Shown: in pieces, positions 1-8,808 of the stretch
Layout of the letters: every line of letters starts with the position of its first letter
Position numbering within the stretch: position 1 is the first letter of the stretch
Notes under the pieces: model-generated
The model's database searches: none
What the model saw: only the letters and a program-made list of their open reading frames with translations
Told to the model about the DNA's origin: nothing
Assembly: GCF_000685315.1 (NCBI RefSeq)
Contig: NZ_ARYM01000015.1
Span: 33,914 to 97,913 of the forward strand
Length of the DNA stretch: 64,000 nucleotides
Origin: Hyphomonas polymorpha PS728
Lineage (GTDB): Bacteria > Pseudomonadota > Alphaproteobacteria > Caulobacterales > Hyphomonadaceae
Reading direction: 5' to 3'
Translations under genes and position numbers: made by a program

Positions 1-297
1 GCCACCGCCAAGCGCCTGATGTTCACCGCCGAAATGTTCGGCGCCGCCGAGGCGCACCGGATGGGCCTTGCAGAACTCGTTGTTCCGGATGCGGAATTTG
101 ATGCCGCCATCGACGGAATCGCCCGTCAGATCCTCGCAAATTCACCGTTCAGTCATGCTGCCAACAAACGCCTTCTGGAGGCAACGGACGCGCGGGATAT
201 GGACAGCGGCCTGCAATGGGAAATACTTAACAATGAGGGTGTAGGCCCGGACATGCAGGCTCGCATCGGCGCATTCATGGGGAAAGGCCGCAGCTGA
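1..297 (+). CDS. Enoyl-CoA hydratase/isomerase (crotonase) family protein, C-terminal part
   Basis: The 5' end lies outside the window; 98 residues are visible up to the TGA. The opening ATAKRLMFTAEMFGAAEA followed by HRMGLAELVV is the typical crotonase segment where helices after the oxyanion-hole region lead into the C-terminal helical domain. The family hydrates or isomerises acyl-CoA thioesters in the cytoplasm. The catalytic glutamates would be upstream and cannot be checked, so the exact reaction is unknown. It ends 21 bases before the next gene on the same strand, so the two are probably co-transcribed. Confidence 0.85.
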   Translation, partial: ATAKRLMFTAEMFGAAEAHRMGLAELVVPDAEFDAAIDGIARQILANSPFSHAANKRLLEATDARDMDSGLQWEILNNEGVGPDMQARIGAFMGKGRS

Positions 298-318
298 GCC
301 CTGAAAAGGGGACAAGAC

Positions 319-1389
319 ATGGCTGACTTTCTGATCCGTCGCGGCAATCTGCGCGACACAAGCTGGACCGAAACGCCTGCGGCTCCGCTCGCTGACGGCC
401 AGGCCCGCCTGAAGGTCGATGCCTTCGCGCTCACCGCAAACAACGTCACCTATGCCACGTTTGGCGAGGCGATGGGCTATTGGAGTTTCTTCCCTGCCGC
501 CGATCCGGCCTTTGGCCGCGTGCCGGTCTGGGGCTTTGCGACCGTGACCGAGTCGAAAGCCGAGGGCGTCGCGCCCGGCGCGCGGGTCTATGGCTACCTG
601 CCGGTCTCCGAACAGTTCGACGTTTCACCTATCCGCGTCAGCGCGGCGAGCTTCATGGACGGCGCCGCCCACCGTCAGGGCCTCGCGCCGATCTACAACA
701 CCTACATCTTCAACGCCGCGGACCCCTCCTACGATCCCGCCTTCGAAGCCCAGCAGATGCTGTTCCGTCCGCTGTTCACCACCGGCTGGATGATCGATGA
801 CTGCCTGATGGAAACGGGCGCGGACATTCCCGAAACCGTCGTCATCTCCTCTGCCTCGTCGAAAACGGCCCTGGCGCTTGCCCATTGCCTGAAACAGCGG
901 GGCGCCGTGGAAGCCATCGGCCTCACCTCACCGGCCAACAAGGCCTTTGTCGAAGCCTCCGGCCTCTATGCGCGCACCACCACCTATGATGAAGTCGACA
1001 GCCTGCATGCCCGCGGCCTCACCGCATATGTGGATTTCCTTGGCCGCCCGGCGCTGACAGCCGATGTCCATCACGCCCTGAAAGACCGGCTGGTGCGCAG
1101 CCTGGTGATTGGCGTGACAGATTGGGAAGGCAATCGCGCGCCGGTGGAGGCGCCCGGCCCCCAGCCGGAATTCTTCTTTGTACCAACATATGCCGCCGAG
1201 CGTGCCAAGGCGCTGGGGGCGGATGAACTCAATGCGCGGACGGGCAAATCTCTGGCGGGTTTCTATGCTGCCTCGTCAAAATACCTGACGCCGGAACATC
1301 AGAAGGGCCGCGCCGCCATCGAGACAGCCTGGCGCCAGACGCTGGACGCCAAGGTCTCCCCGTCGACCGGCCTGATCCTCAGCTTCTGA
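319..1389 (+). CDS. DUF2855 family protein
   Basis: 356 residues. The start is supported by a strong ribosome site (AAGGGGA, spaced 6 bases from the ATG). The protein resembles the DUF2855 family: an N-terminal GroES-like fold hint (LKVDAFALTANNVTYATFGEAMGYWSFFPA) and a central Rossmann-like stretch (ETVVISSASSKTALALAHCL). Members look like distant medium-chain reductase relatives without an assigned reaction. It follows a crotonase gene closely, which suggests a role in acyl-CoA or lipid metabolism; that is inference. No zinc ligands are evident. The family call rests on pattern recognition only. Confidence 0.8.
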   Translation: MADFLIRRGNLRDTSWTETPAAPLADGQARLKVDAFALTANNVTYATFGEAMGYWSFFPAADPAFGRVPVWGFATVTESKAEGVAPGARVYGYLPVSEQFDVSPIRVSAASFMDGAAHRQGLAPIYNTYIFNAADPSYDPAFEAQQMLFRPLFTTGWMIDDCLMETGADIPETVVISSASSKTALALAHCLKQRGAVEAIGLTSPANKAFVEASGLYARTTTYDEVDSLHARGLTAYVDFLGRPALTADVHHALKDRLVRSLVIGVTDWEGNRAPVEAPGPQPEFFFVPTYAAERAKALGADELNARTGKSLAGFYAASSKYLTPEHQKGRAAIETAWRQTLDAKVSPSTGLILSF

Positions 1390-1393
1390 GGCT

Positions 1394-2245
1394 TCAGCGC
1401 GGCTTTACCGTGAACTCGGTCCGGCGATTGCGGGCATGCGCCTCAGCCGTCGAACCTGTGTCGATCGGGCGGCTTTCGCCATAGCCCACCGCTTTCAGCG
1501 TCTCTTCGGGCAGCCCCTTGCCGATCAGATAGGCGCGCAGGGCATCGGCCCGCTCTTGCGAGACGCGCAAATTATAGTCGTCCGCGCCGCGTGTATCCGT
1601 ATGCGTACCAATCTCGATCCCGAAGGCCCGGCAGAGCATGGCAACCCCGCCCAGCGCATCAACCAGCGGCAGGCTGACCGGGGAGATATTGGCATTGCCG
1701 GTGCCAAACTGAATGACCCGGTCCCTGGAGGTCGCATTGAACGCCGCCTGACAGCTTTCCGCCGTGGTCAATTGACCCGCCAGCGCCGCCAGCGGCACGC
1801 CGAGGCCCTCTTCGCCGCCCTCAACTGAAATGCCATCCACGACCAGCATCCCGGCAGCCCCCGCGCGCGGATGCCCCTCAATGGCGGCCAATCCGGCAGC
1901 AAGGCCCTGCGCCTTGGCGCCGGCGTCCGGCGCTGAGCCGGTCACCACGGCCACCTGATCGCGCATGGTGATGCCAAGCCAGTCAATTCCTGCGGCCTGC
2001 AGCCCTGTCTGAATTTCCTGCGCCCAGAGCGCCGGATTATTGGCGGCAAGTTCCGGCGGCGTTGTGCTCACCAGCAGGCGGCCATCCCGCATCTCATACA
2101 TCCCGTCCGCAATCGGCACACATTCGTCTCCGCCCGCCGTTGAGGCGGCTGGGGCCGCCGCACGGGTAGAAGCAGGGGCCGTGTCGCTACAGGCGCCCAG
2201 CGTCAGAAACGCGGCCGAAACAAGCAGGCAGGAGCGGATAGCCAT
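1394..2245 (-). CDS. OmpA family lipoprotein
   Basis: 283 residues from the ATG at 2245. That start gives a classical lipoprotein signal, MAIRSCLLVSAAFLTLGACS, with lipobox LGAC and acylated Cys at residue 19; longer upstream starts would bury it. Residues about 170-283 form an OmpA/MotB-like peptidoglycan-binding domain, with IEIGTHTDTRGADDYNLRVS and GYGESRPIDTGSTAEAHARNRRTEF. A low-complexity Ala/Thr linker follows the Cys. It probably tethers the outer membrane to the cell wall. It faces the DUF2855 gene tail to tail, with only a few bases between. Confidence 0.85.
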   Translation of the reverse strand: MAIRSCLLVSAAFLTLGACSDTAPASTRAAAPAASTAGGDECVPIADGMYEMRDGRLLVSTTPPELAANNPALWAQEIQTGLQAAGIDWLGITMRDQVAVVTGSAPDAGAKAQGLAAGLAAIEGHPRAGAAGMLVVDGISVEGGEEGLGVPLAALAGQLTTAESCQAAFNATSRDRVIQFGTGNANISPVSLPLVDALGGVAMLCRAFGIEIGTHTDTRGADDYNLRVSQERADALRAYLIGKGLPEETLKAVGYGESRPIDTGSTAEAHARNRRTEFTVKPR

Positions 2246-2357
2246 GACTTTCCTCACAGGGGTAACGCCGGCGCAGGCAGGATTTACCATCATAAATGCA
2301 TAAGCGGTGCAGCCCCCGCCGTCAAAGCGGGAGGCCGCGTCCCTGTCGCCCTGCAAA

Positions 2358-3635
2358 TTACTTGCCGGACTTGTAGACCTCTCCGCCCTTCATCACGAAC
2401 TCGACCGCCTCAAGCACGCGGATGTCTTTCAGCGGGTCTTTGGTCACCGCAATCAGGTCGGCATATTTGCCCGGCTCCAGCGTGCCGATGTCCTTGGCCA
2501 TTTCAAGGTGCTCGGACGCCACGACCGTCGCTGACCGGATGGCTTCTTCGGGCGTGAACCCAGCCTCAACCATCAGCGCAAATTCCCGGGCATTGTCCCC
2601 ATGGCGCGAGACGCCGGTATCGGTGCCAAAGGCCACCGCCACACCGCCCTCATGCGCCCGGCGCAGCATCTCCAGCATCAACGGCCCAACCTGCGCCGCC
2701 TTGGCCCGTGACGGCGCCGGCAGCCAGGGTTCATTCGTCCAGCCGGTCACCGTCGCCCCTGCCAGCACGGTGGGCACCAGAATGGCGCCGCTTTGCTTGA
2801 ACAGCGCAATAGACTCGGCATCCAGGTACGTGCCGTGCTCGATGGAATCGATGCCGGCGCGCAGCGCCGCATCTACCCCGCTCTTGCCATGGGCATGCGC
2901 GGTCACCTTGCGGCCCATCTTGTGAGCGGCGTCCACGATGGCGGCCAGCTCCTCATCGGTGAATTGCTGTTCCAGCCCCGCAGCGGTGTTGGACAACACT
3001 CCGCCGGTCGCGGTGATCTTGATGAGATCGGCGCCTTCCTTGATCTGCTGGCGCACGGCCCGGCGGCAATCATCAGCGCCGTTGCAGATGCTGCTGCCCG
3101 TGAAGGCTGCCATCACGCGCGAGGAATAGCCGTTGATGTCCCCATGCCCGCCGGTGATCGCGACGCTGCTTCCGGAGGCACGCATACGCGGGCCCGGCAC
3201 AGCGCCGCGCGCAATGGCGTCGCGCAGGCCGAAAATGGAATCGTTGGGCGCGCCCACATCCTGAACCGTGGTGAACCCCGCCTTCAGCGTTACCAGTGCA
3301 AAGGCAGCGCCATCAAAAGCGGTGTCGACCTCGGAATCCTCGAAATCCTTGATGCGCCCGCCCGGCCCGTTCTCGCTGGTGATGTGCACATGGCTGTCGA
3401 TCAGCCCCGGCAGCACATAGGCGTCTCGCAGATTGATCACCGTATAGTTCTTCGGCGTCGAATAGCCGGCCGTGATCGACACGATGCGGCCATCTTCAAC
3501 CAGGATTGTCTGGCGGGTCAGATAGCCTTCGCCCGGCTTGGCGAGCACATGGCCGGCATGGATGACGGCATCCTCGGCGATAGCCGGGGCTGACAGGGTG
3601 AGCGCGCCGAGCGCGGCGGCAATCAGTTTCTTCAC
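2358..3635 (-). CDS. Secreted metal-dependent amidohydrolase
   Basis: 425 residues with a cleavable signal peptide (MKKLIAAALGALTLSAPAIAED). The amidohydrolase metal site is visible: HVH at the start of the barrel (LIDSHVHITSENG), HAHGKSGVDAA, a DSIEHGT motif and FGTDTGVSRHGDN near the C-terminus. It belongs to the imidazolonepropionase/Xaa-Pro dipeptidase-like branch, which is often exported in marine alphaproteobacteria. Substrate is unknown; peptide or cyclic amide hydrolysis in the periplasm is likely. A good ribosome site (GGGAGGGAT) precedes the ATG. It is probably a single-gene unit. Confidence 0.87.
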   Translation of the reverse strand: MKKLIAAALGALTLSAPAIAEDAVIHAGHVLAKPGEGYLTRQTILVEDGRIVSITAGYSTPKNYTVINLRDAYVLPGLIDSHVHITSENGPGGRIKDFEDSEVDTAFDGAAFALVTLKAGFTTVQDVGAPNDSIFGLRDAIARGAVPGPRMRASGSSVAITGGHGDINGYSSRVMAAFTGSSICNGADDCRRAVRQQIKEGADLIKITATGGVLSNTAAGLEQQFTDEELAAIVDAAHKMGRKVTAHAHGKSGVDAALRAGIDSIEHGTYLDAESIALFKQSGAILVPTVLAGATVTGWTNEPWLPAPSRAKAAQVGPLMLEMLRRAHEGGVAVAFGTDTGVSRHGDNAREFALMVEAGFTPEEAIRSATVVASEHLEMAKDIGTLEPGKYADLIAVTKDPLKDIRVLEAVEFVMKGGEVYKSGK

Positions 3636-3706
3636 GGGTAATCCCTCCCAGAGATATCGCGCGCAGGGTAGCGCCCCTTACCGTCGATGCAATCGCCCCC
3701 GATACG

Positions 3707-4615
3707 TCAGGCGAGGCGTTCCTTGGGATATTCGGGATAGCTCGCCTTCATCACGCCGTGATTGAGCAGCATCTCGGCCACCTGCTTCTGGCCGGAGGCA
3801 TCAAAGATGCGCGTGCGGATCCAGTAATTCTCCACCCGCCGCGATTCTGAAAGCGCCACGACCTCCCGCCGCAGCACATATTCCTCGCCCACGAAAAGCG
3901 GTCCCTCGATCATCCGGATTTCCAGATCGGCAAACAGGCCAATGCTCGGATGTTTCACCGGGAAGCGGGCGCCATGGCTGGAATAGTTGGCCAGCACGCT
4001 GACCATTTCGAGCGGCACCACCGGACGCCCCCAGGGCGAGGCGCCGGCATCCGAATACATCGGGTCATTCTCGGTGATCACGGCCAGCTTCTCTGCCAGC
4101 GAGAAGGGATAGAGATCGCCCATATTCTGATCCGGCCCCATCCGCACACGTTCTTCGGCGGCGCCCTGCAGGCCAACCTTCATGTCCGCCAGGATGACGA
4201 GATCGCTCGCGGGGCGCAGCGCCTTCATCCGCGCCTCCAGCAGTGTCTCGCCATGGTCCGGGCCCAGCGTGGCACTGGCTTCCAGCACGGGCGTGCCATC
4301 TTCCTTGAAGGCCCGCGCCGCCGTGCGCGTGGCGCCCGGCGCAGGCTTGTCAATCTCGGCACGGACTTTCTCGCCATCGAACACCATGTTGAGGAAATGG
4401 CAGGAGAAGCAACCGCGTTCAAACCAGTCCTTGCCCCAGACGTCCGCCAGCAACGGCACGAATTGCTGGAAATGTGTCGGCCCTTCGATAGGCCCCGCCT
4501 TGATGCCAAGGCGCGCGGCTTCTGCGTCATCATGCAGGGATTTGTGGCCACCATATTTCTGCTCGGTCAGCATATTGACGGGGCTGCGCAGCGGGCCTTT
4601 GAGAATTTCGGTCAT
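3707..4615 (-). CDS. Double-hotdog (MaoC-like) protein of unknown function
   Basis: 302 residues. The start at 4615 is chosen because AAAAGGGAG precedes it; a longer frame runs into the upstream transporter gene. Two hotdog-like halves can be sensed: GIKAGPIEGPTHFQQFVPLL in the first resembles the helix of MaoC folds, and the second half carries VVPLEMVSVLANYSSHGARFPVKHPSIGLFADLEI. The family probably hydrates or binds acyl-CoA thioesters. It lies 44 bases downstream of the MFS gene, in the same direction. No catalytic residue can be assigned with confidence. Confidence 0.65.
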   Translation of the reverse strand: MTEILKGPLRSPVNMLTEQKYGGHKSLHDDAEAARLGIKAGPIEGPTHFQQFVPLLADVWGKDWFERGCFSCHFLNMVFDGEKVRAEIDKPAPGATRTAARAFKEDGTPVLEASATLGPDHGETLLEARMKALRPASDLVILADMKVGLQGAAEERVRMGPDQNMGDLYPFSLAEKLAVITENDPMYSDAGASPWGRPVVPLEMVSVLANYSSHGARFPVKHPSIGLFADLEIRMIEGPLFVGEEYVLRREVVALSESRRVENYWIRTRIFDASGQKQVAEMLLNHGVMKASYPEYPKERLA

Positions 4616-4659
4616 AACATCTCCCTTTTGATCGATCCTGCCATGTTCAGGCGGCGGGG

Positions 4660-5889
4660 TCACGTCTTGCCGCGCCCCATGAAACGCATACTCAGAAAGG
4701 ACAGCGTCACCAGCAAGGCTGAGAGGATCAGTGCCAGCCGCGTTGTCCCATCCCAACCCGCCTGCTCATACACAAAGGTTGCGCCCCAGCTGGCAAGTCC
4801 GCCGCCGATGAACATCAGCACGATATAGGCCGTCATCAGCCGGGTCCGCACGCCGGGCGACTGGCTCAGGAACGTCATCCGCCCCGTCACGTCAATCAGC
4901 GGGCCGACAACGTTCATCAGCGTCAGCGGGATGATCAGCAGCCAGAGGCTGTGCCCGAAAACTCCGAGGAGGCAGACACCGGCAAACTGCACCAGAGAAA
5001 TGAGGAAGCGCGCCTTCCGCGCGCCCACCCGGTCTGCCCAGGCGCCCAGCGGCGCGGTCGTCATCAGGTTCAGCAGCGCCAGCGCCGCCAGATAGCCGAC
5101 CGTATCGGTGCCATAGCCCATCTCGGGGCTGGTGAGATGAAGCCCCAGCGTCAGCCACACGGACAGGAAAATACCAAAGCCGAGCCCCTGGATCACGCCG
5201 GAGAGCACCACTTCGGGATGGCGCCGCACAATCGGGATGACCGAGAGGACAAGGCCGAAATAATTCTCTGCCGGCCCTTCTGCAGCGGATTTCTCGCGCC
5301 CCTCCATGATCCGTGGAAGGAGCAGGGTGATCGCCAGCATGACACAGGCGGCGATATAGTAGACCGTTCTCCAGCCCAGATGCTCGCCCACCCAGCCAGC
5401 GCCCACACGGGCGATCAGGATGCCGGCAATCACTCCGGTTGTCAGCGTCGCTGTCACCTGGCCGAGACGCTGAGGCTCCACCCGCTTGGAGGCATAAGCA
5501 GGCAGCAGATAGGGAGTAATCGTCGAGAAGCCGAGGAAAGTCGATCCGGCCACGAACAGCCAGAAGCTGCCCGAAAAGGCCATCATCATCAGCCCAAGGA
5601 ACTGCCCGGCGGCAAACACGGTTGCCAGCTGACGGTTGCTGAACCGGTCGCCCAGCGGCAGCAGCACGAAAATCCCGACTGCAAGTGCAATCTGGTTCAG
5701 CGCGGGCACCAGACCGATGCCCGAAGGCGAAACGCCGAAATCCTTCGCCACAAGGGCGACGATCGGGTGGATGTAATAGGCGTTTGCCGTAACAACGGCG
5801 CTCGCCAGTGCCAGCAACAGCAAATCCCGGCGCGTCAGCAGCCGCCGGCCACCCTCAGGGGCCGGCGGGCTGGAAGGCTCAGGCCTCAC
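4660..5889 (-). CDS. Major facilitator superfamily (MFS) transporter
   Basis: 409 residues with about 12 hydrophobic helices. The MFS loop 2-3 signature is visible as LPLGDRFSNRQL after the second helix, and its second-half repeat as APLGAWADRVGARKA. It starts with GTG at 5889, whose bases overlap the TGA of the upstream phosphotransferase by four (GTGA), which indicates translational coupling. Substrate is unknown; it resembles drug/metabolite exporters of the DHA1 type. It acts in the inner membrane. Confidence 0.88.
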   Translation of the reverse strand: MRPEPSSPPAPEGGRRLLTRRDLLLLALASAVVTANAYYIHPIVALVAKDFGVSPSGIGLVPALNQIALAVGIFVLLPLGDRFSNRQLATVFAAGQFLGLMMMAFSGSFWLFVAGSTFLGFSTITPYLLPAYASKRVEPQRLGQVTATLTTGVIAGILIARVGAGWVGEHLGWRTVYYIAACVMLAITLLLPRIMEGREKSAAEGPAENYFGLVLSVIPIVRRHPEVVLSGVIQGLGFGIFLSVWLTLGLHLTSPEMGYGTDTVGYLAALALLNLMTTAPLGAWADRVGARKARFLISLVQFAGVCLLGVFGHSLWLLIIPLTLMNVVGPLIDVTGRMTFLSQSPGVRTRLMTAYIVLMFIGGGLASWGATFVYEQAGWDGTTRLALILSALLVTLSFLSMRFMGRGKT

Positions 5890-6974
5890 CCCGGCATGCC
5901 GGCGCGGCGGGCATATTCATAAGCGAACCGTGCCAGCGGGACCACGCGGGCAGCATTCGACTCGGCATTCGCGCTGTTGGCAGTGCCGTCGCGCACGCGG
6001 CCGATGATCCCCTGAAGGATGCCGGCCAGACGAAAGGCATTGTAGGAGAAGTAATAGTCAAGCTCCGGCAGGCCCTTGCGGCCGGTATGCTCGCAGTAAA
6101 GGCCCACATATTCTTCCATCGTCGGAATGCCCCAGGCCTTCAGGTCCGGGATCGCCATGATCGAGCCACGCGCCGAATCCCCCGGCGGCATCACCCAGTT
6201 CATCAGATGGTAGGAAAAATCCGCAATCGGATCACCCAGCGTCGACAGCTCCCAGTCGAGCACCGCGATCACCTTCGGCTCGGTCGGATGCAGGATCATG
6301 TTGTCGAGGCGGTAGTCCCCGTGAACAATCGTCGTCGTGTCGCCCGGCGGGATGTTCGCCGGCAGCCATTCGATCAGCTTTTCCATCTCCGGAATGTGGA
6401 TCGTCTCGGAGGCTTTATACTGTTTCGTCCAGCGGTGGATCTGGCGGGCAACATAGTCGCCCTCCTTGCCGAAGCCTTCGAGGCCCGCTTTCCGCCAGTC
6501 CACATTGTGCAGGTCGGCGAAGGTCTTCACCTTGGCTTCATAGATCGCCCGGCGCTCTGAGGGTTGATACTCCGGCAGCGTGCCATCCCACAGGATGCGG
6601 CCTTCCACGCAGTCCATCACATAGAATATCGTGCCGGTAACGCTCTCATCCAGGCACAGGCCGTAGGGGCGGGCCACCGGATAGCCGAGCGGATAGAGGG
6701 CGTTGATGATCGTGAACTCGCGGTCCACCGCATGTGCGCTCGGCAGCAGCTTGCCCGGCGGCTTGCGGCGCATCACGTATTTCTTCTTCGGCGTGATCAG
6801 CTGATAGGTCGGGTTGGACTGCCCCCCCTTGAACTGGCGCACCACCAGCGGGCCTTCATACCCCTCGACATTCGCTTCCATCCAGGCAGCCAGCTTGGCT
6901 TCGTCAAAACGATGCGACTCGGCGACTTCCTTGGTGCCGGAATACAGGTCTTGTGCGGTATCGCCCTCTGCCAT
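5886..6974 (-). CDS. Phosphotransferase family protein (ACAD10/APH-like kinase)
   Basis: 362 residues from the ATG at 6974, which has a GAGAGA ribosome site; an upstream in-frame ATG at 7016 is possible. The aminoglycoside-phosphotransferase fold is shown by VVRQFKGGQSNPTYQL (nucleotide loop), KYVMRRKPPGKLL (lysine), IVHGDYRLDNMILHP (catalytic loop, HGDxxxxN) and VIAVLDWELSTLGDP (metal-binding Asp). This subfamily is linked to acyl-CoA dehydrogenases and short 4-hydroxyacid catabolism, not to drug resistance. It is first in a minus-strand operon with the MFS and hotdog genes. Confidence 0.88.
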   Translation of the reverse strand: MAEGDTAQDLYSGTKEVAESHRFDEAKLAAWMEANVEGYEGPLVVRQFKGGQSNPTYQLITPKKKYVMRRKPPGKLLPSAHAVDREFTIINALYPLGYPVARPYGLCLDESVTGTIFYVMDCVEGRILWDGTLPEYQPSERRAIYEAKVKTFADLHNVDWRKAGLEGFGKEGDYVARQIHRWTKQYKASETIHIPEMEKLIEWLPANIPPGDTTTIVHGDYRLDNMILHPTEPKVIAVLDWELSTLGDPIADFSYHLMNWVMPPGDSARGSIMAIPDLKAWGIPTMEEYVGLYCEHTGRKGLPELDYYFSYNAFRLAGILQGIIGRVRDGTANSANAESNAARVVPLARFAYEYARRAGMPG

Positions 6975-7079
6975 TTTGGTCTCTCTCAATTCTGCCGGAT
7001 TCTGTATGGATACCATACAAGTCCGCGCCGTCCCGCCAAGACCTGCCGCCGCGTCGCGTCACCTTTTCAGGATACCAGG

Positions 7080-7679
7080 ATGAGAACCGCATTCCGTTTT
7101 TGCGCCTTGATCTTTCTGATCTTTTCCAGCGCCGGGTTGAGCGCGCAGGCAAAAATGCTCGATCCGGACGGGCTCATACGCCCGGAACTGCTGGAACGCG
7201 CCCTCGCTGCGATGGAAGCGCACGCCCGCGATGGCGGCAGCAGCGGAAAGCTGGTGATCGTCGATTATGGCCAGCATTCCAGCAAGAAGCGGCTGCATGT
7301 CATCGATCTGGCAACGGGCGCCGTCTCGGCCTATCGCGCCGCCCATGGCATGGGCACCGACAAGGATCATGACGGCTATCTCGACGGTTTCTCCAGCCTG
7401 CCCGGTTCACAGGCGAGCAGCGAAGGCACCTTCCGTTTCGCCGAGGAATATACCGGCAAGCATGGCCGGTCCTTCCGCCTAGATGGGCTGGACAAAACCA
7501 ACAGCACCTCCCGTGAGCGGGCAATCGTCGTCCATGCCGCCGACTATGCAGAGCCCGCCTTCCTTACCCGCCATGGCAAGCTCGGCCGGTCGAACGGATG
7601 CATCGTGTTCTCGAAGGACGACCTGGCCGCGTTCGCAAACGAAGTGCCCGCAGGCACGCTGATCTTCGTCGGCAAATAA
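7080..7679 (+). CDS. Murein L,D-transpeptidase catalytic domain family protein (YkuD_2-like)
   Basis: 199 residues from the ATG at 7080, giving signal peptide MRTAFRFCALIFLIFSSAGLSAQA. The catalytic signature is HGKLGRSNGCIVF (His, then Ser-x-Gly-Cys with nucleophilic Cys near residue 177), together with VVHAADYAEPAFL. Such proteins are predicted to remodel peptidoglycan cross-links in the periplasm. The family is shorter than classical YkuD enzymes and has no peptidoglycan-binding module. The gene starts about 105 bases from the divergent phosphotransferase gene. Confidence 0.85.
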   Translation: MRTAFRFCALIFLIFSSAGLSAQAKMLDPDGLIRPELLERALAAMEAHARDGGSSGKLVIVDYGQHSSKKRLHVIDLATGAVSAYRAAHGMGTDKDHDGYLDGFSSLPGSQASSEGTFRFAEEYTGKHGRSFRLDGLDKTNSTSRERAIVVHAADYAEPAFLTRHGKLGRSNGCIVFSKDDLAAFANEVPAGTLIFVGK

Positions 7680-7730
7680 CGCCGCCTATTTTGCTTGATC
7701 CGCCCCGCCCGAGGCGGCTAAACCCCGGCC

Positions 7731-7982
7731 ATGACCGATACACCTCCCGACCGTCTCTCGATCTATCCCAACAGCCCGTACTACGACTATGACGTGCTGG
7801 TGCGCGGCATTGGCGTGCGCTTTCGCGGTGAAGAGAAATCCACCGTCGAGGAGTATTGCATCTCCGAGGGCTGGATAAAGGTGTCCGCCGGCAAGGCTGT
7901 GGACCGCAAGGGCCGGCCGATGCAGCTGACCCTGAAGGGGCCGGTCGAGGTCTGGTTCAAGGACGAGGAAGCCCAGGGCTAA
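7731..7982 (+). CDS. DUF3297 family protein
   Basis: 83 residues, the usual length of this small conserved alphaproteobacterial family. Opening MTDTPPDRLSIYPNSPYYD and the motif GIGVRFRGEEKSTVEEYCISEGWIKVSAGK are characteristic. Homologues are sometimes mislabelled glutathione peroxidase; no peroxidatic residue is seen. Function is unknown; a small cytoplasmic beta-rich protein is expected. Its stop overlaps the stop of the convergent TetR gene by four bases. Confidence 0.85.
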   Translation: MTDTPPDRLSIYPNSPYYDYDVLVRGIGVRFRGEEKSTVEEYCISEGWIKVSAGKAVDRKGRPMQLTLKGPVEVWFKDEEAQG

Positions 7983-8641
7983 GCCGGTTCCGGCCCCAGC
8001 ATATCCTCGCAATGCGCCTTATGCTGCGCGCGGATCTGTTCCAGGGCCTTGTGGATCATCGCCCGGTTCTTGTCATACATCAGTTCCAGCGTGATGCCGC
8101 GCAGCGTCAGGATCAGCACGCGGGCATGCACCATGGCCGCCTCAACATCCTTCACCCCGGCAGCAATCGCCGTGGCGCATGTATCCTGGTCAATCTCCGC
8201 TTCGACCCGCATACCGATGGGCCGCAATGCCTCTCCCAGCGCGGCGTCCCACCGCGAGGCCAGCAGCGCCTCGGTAATGGCGGCGCCCTCGGGAATGTTC
8301 TGGGACTCCCAGAACAGGTCGCACATCGCCCGGTACCGGGCCACCGGATTGGGTAAGGCGCGCATCAGCTCTCGCGTATGCTCCATCATCTGGTCCATCG
8401 CCGCCTCAACCGCGCCGGTAATCAGCGCGATCCGCGTCGGGAACTGGTGCAGCACTGACCCCCGGCTGACGCCCGCCCGCTCCATCACCGTTTCGATGGA
8501 GGTGGCGGCATAGCCCCGCTCACACAGGCATTCGATGGCCGCAGTGATCAGCTGCCGGCGCGTTTCTTCGCCCCGCCGCGTTCGCCGGGGGCGTGCCGCC
8601 AGCGTATGCGGCAGCGGATCGCTCCTGTCGTTCATACCCAT
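7979..8641 (-). CDS. TetR/AcrR family transcriptional regulator
   Basis: 220 residues. Start ATG at 8641 is favoured by GGGGAG about 10 bases upstream; ATG 8635 is an alternative. The N-terminal helix-turn-helix is RRQLITAAIECLCERGYAATSIETVMERAGVSRGSVLHQFPTRIAL, a textbook TetR DNA-binding domain. The C-terminal ligand domain is not recognisable to a subfamily. It is divergent from the cupin-SDR-ADH operon, and a 16-base palindrome (8688-8703) lies between them, so it probably represses both itself and that operon. Confidence 0.92.
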   Translation of the reverse strand: MGMNDRSDPLPHTLAARPRRTRRGEETRRQLITAAIECLCERGYAATSIETVMERAGVSRGSVLHQFPTRIALITGAVEAAMDQMMEHTRELMRALPNPVARYRAMCDLFWESQNIPEGAAITEALLASRWDAALGEALRPIGMRVEAEIDQDTCATAIAAGVKDVEAAMVHARVLILTLRGITLELMYDKNRAMIHKALEQIRAQHKAHCEDMLGPEPA

Positions 8642-8687
8642 CAAGACTGCGCTCCCCACTCGTCATCCTGGCTATCCGGCTCGAAAA

Positions 8688-8703
8688 TAGTCAACATTGA
8701 CTA
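8688..8703. promoter_or_regulatory. Probable TetR-type operator palindrome
   Basis: TAGTCAACATTGACTA is a perfect inverted repeat of two 7-base arms around a CA centre, 46 bases upstream of the TetR start and about 105 bases upstream of the cupin start. Flanking A and T runs extend the dyad imperfectly. Size, symmetry and position between divergent genes fit a TetR dimer site. Binding is inferred. Confidence 0.72.
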
Positions 8704-8808
8704 CTTTTCTAACCATGATACTAATTTTCCAGCTTGCCGCGTTGCCGGGCGCGGCGCCAGAGGCTTTTCGAAGCCATAACAAGAAATCATCCGGCACGGG
8801 AGGAACAC

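Noticed and set aside
7681..7718. GCCGCCT/AGGCGGC pair after the L,D-transpeptidase-like gene as a terminator
   Set aside because: Loop of 24 bases and no T run.
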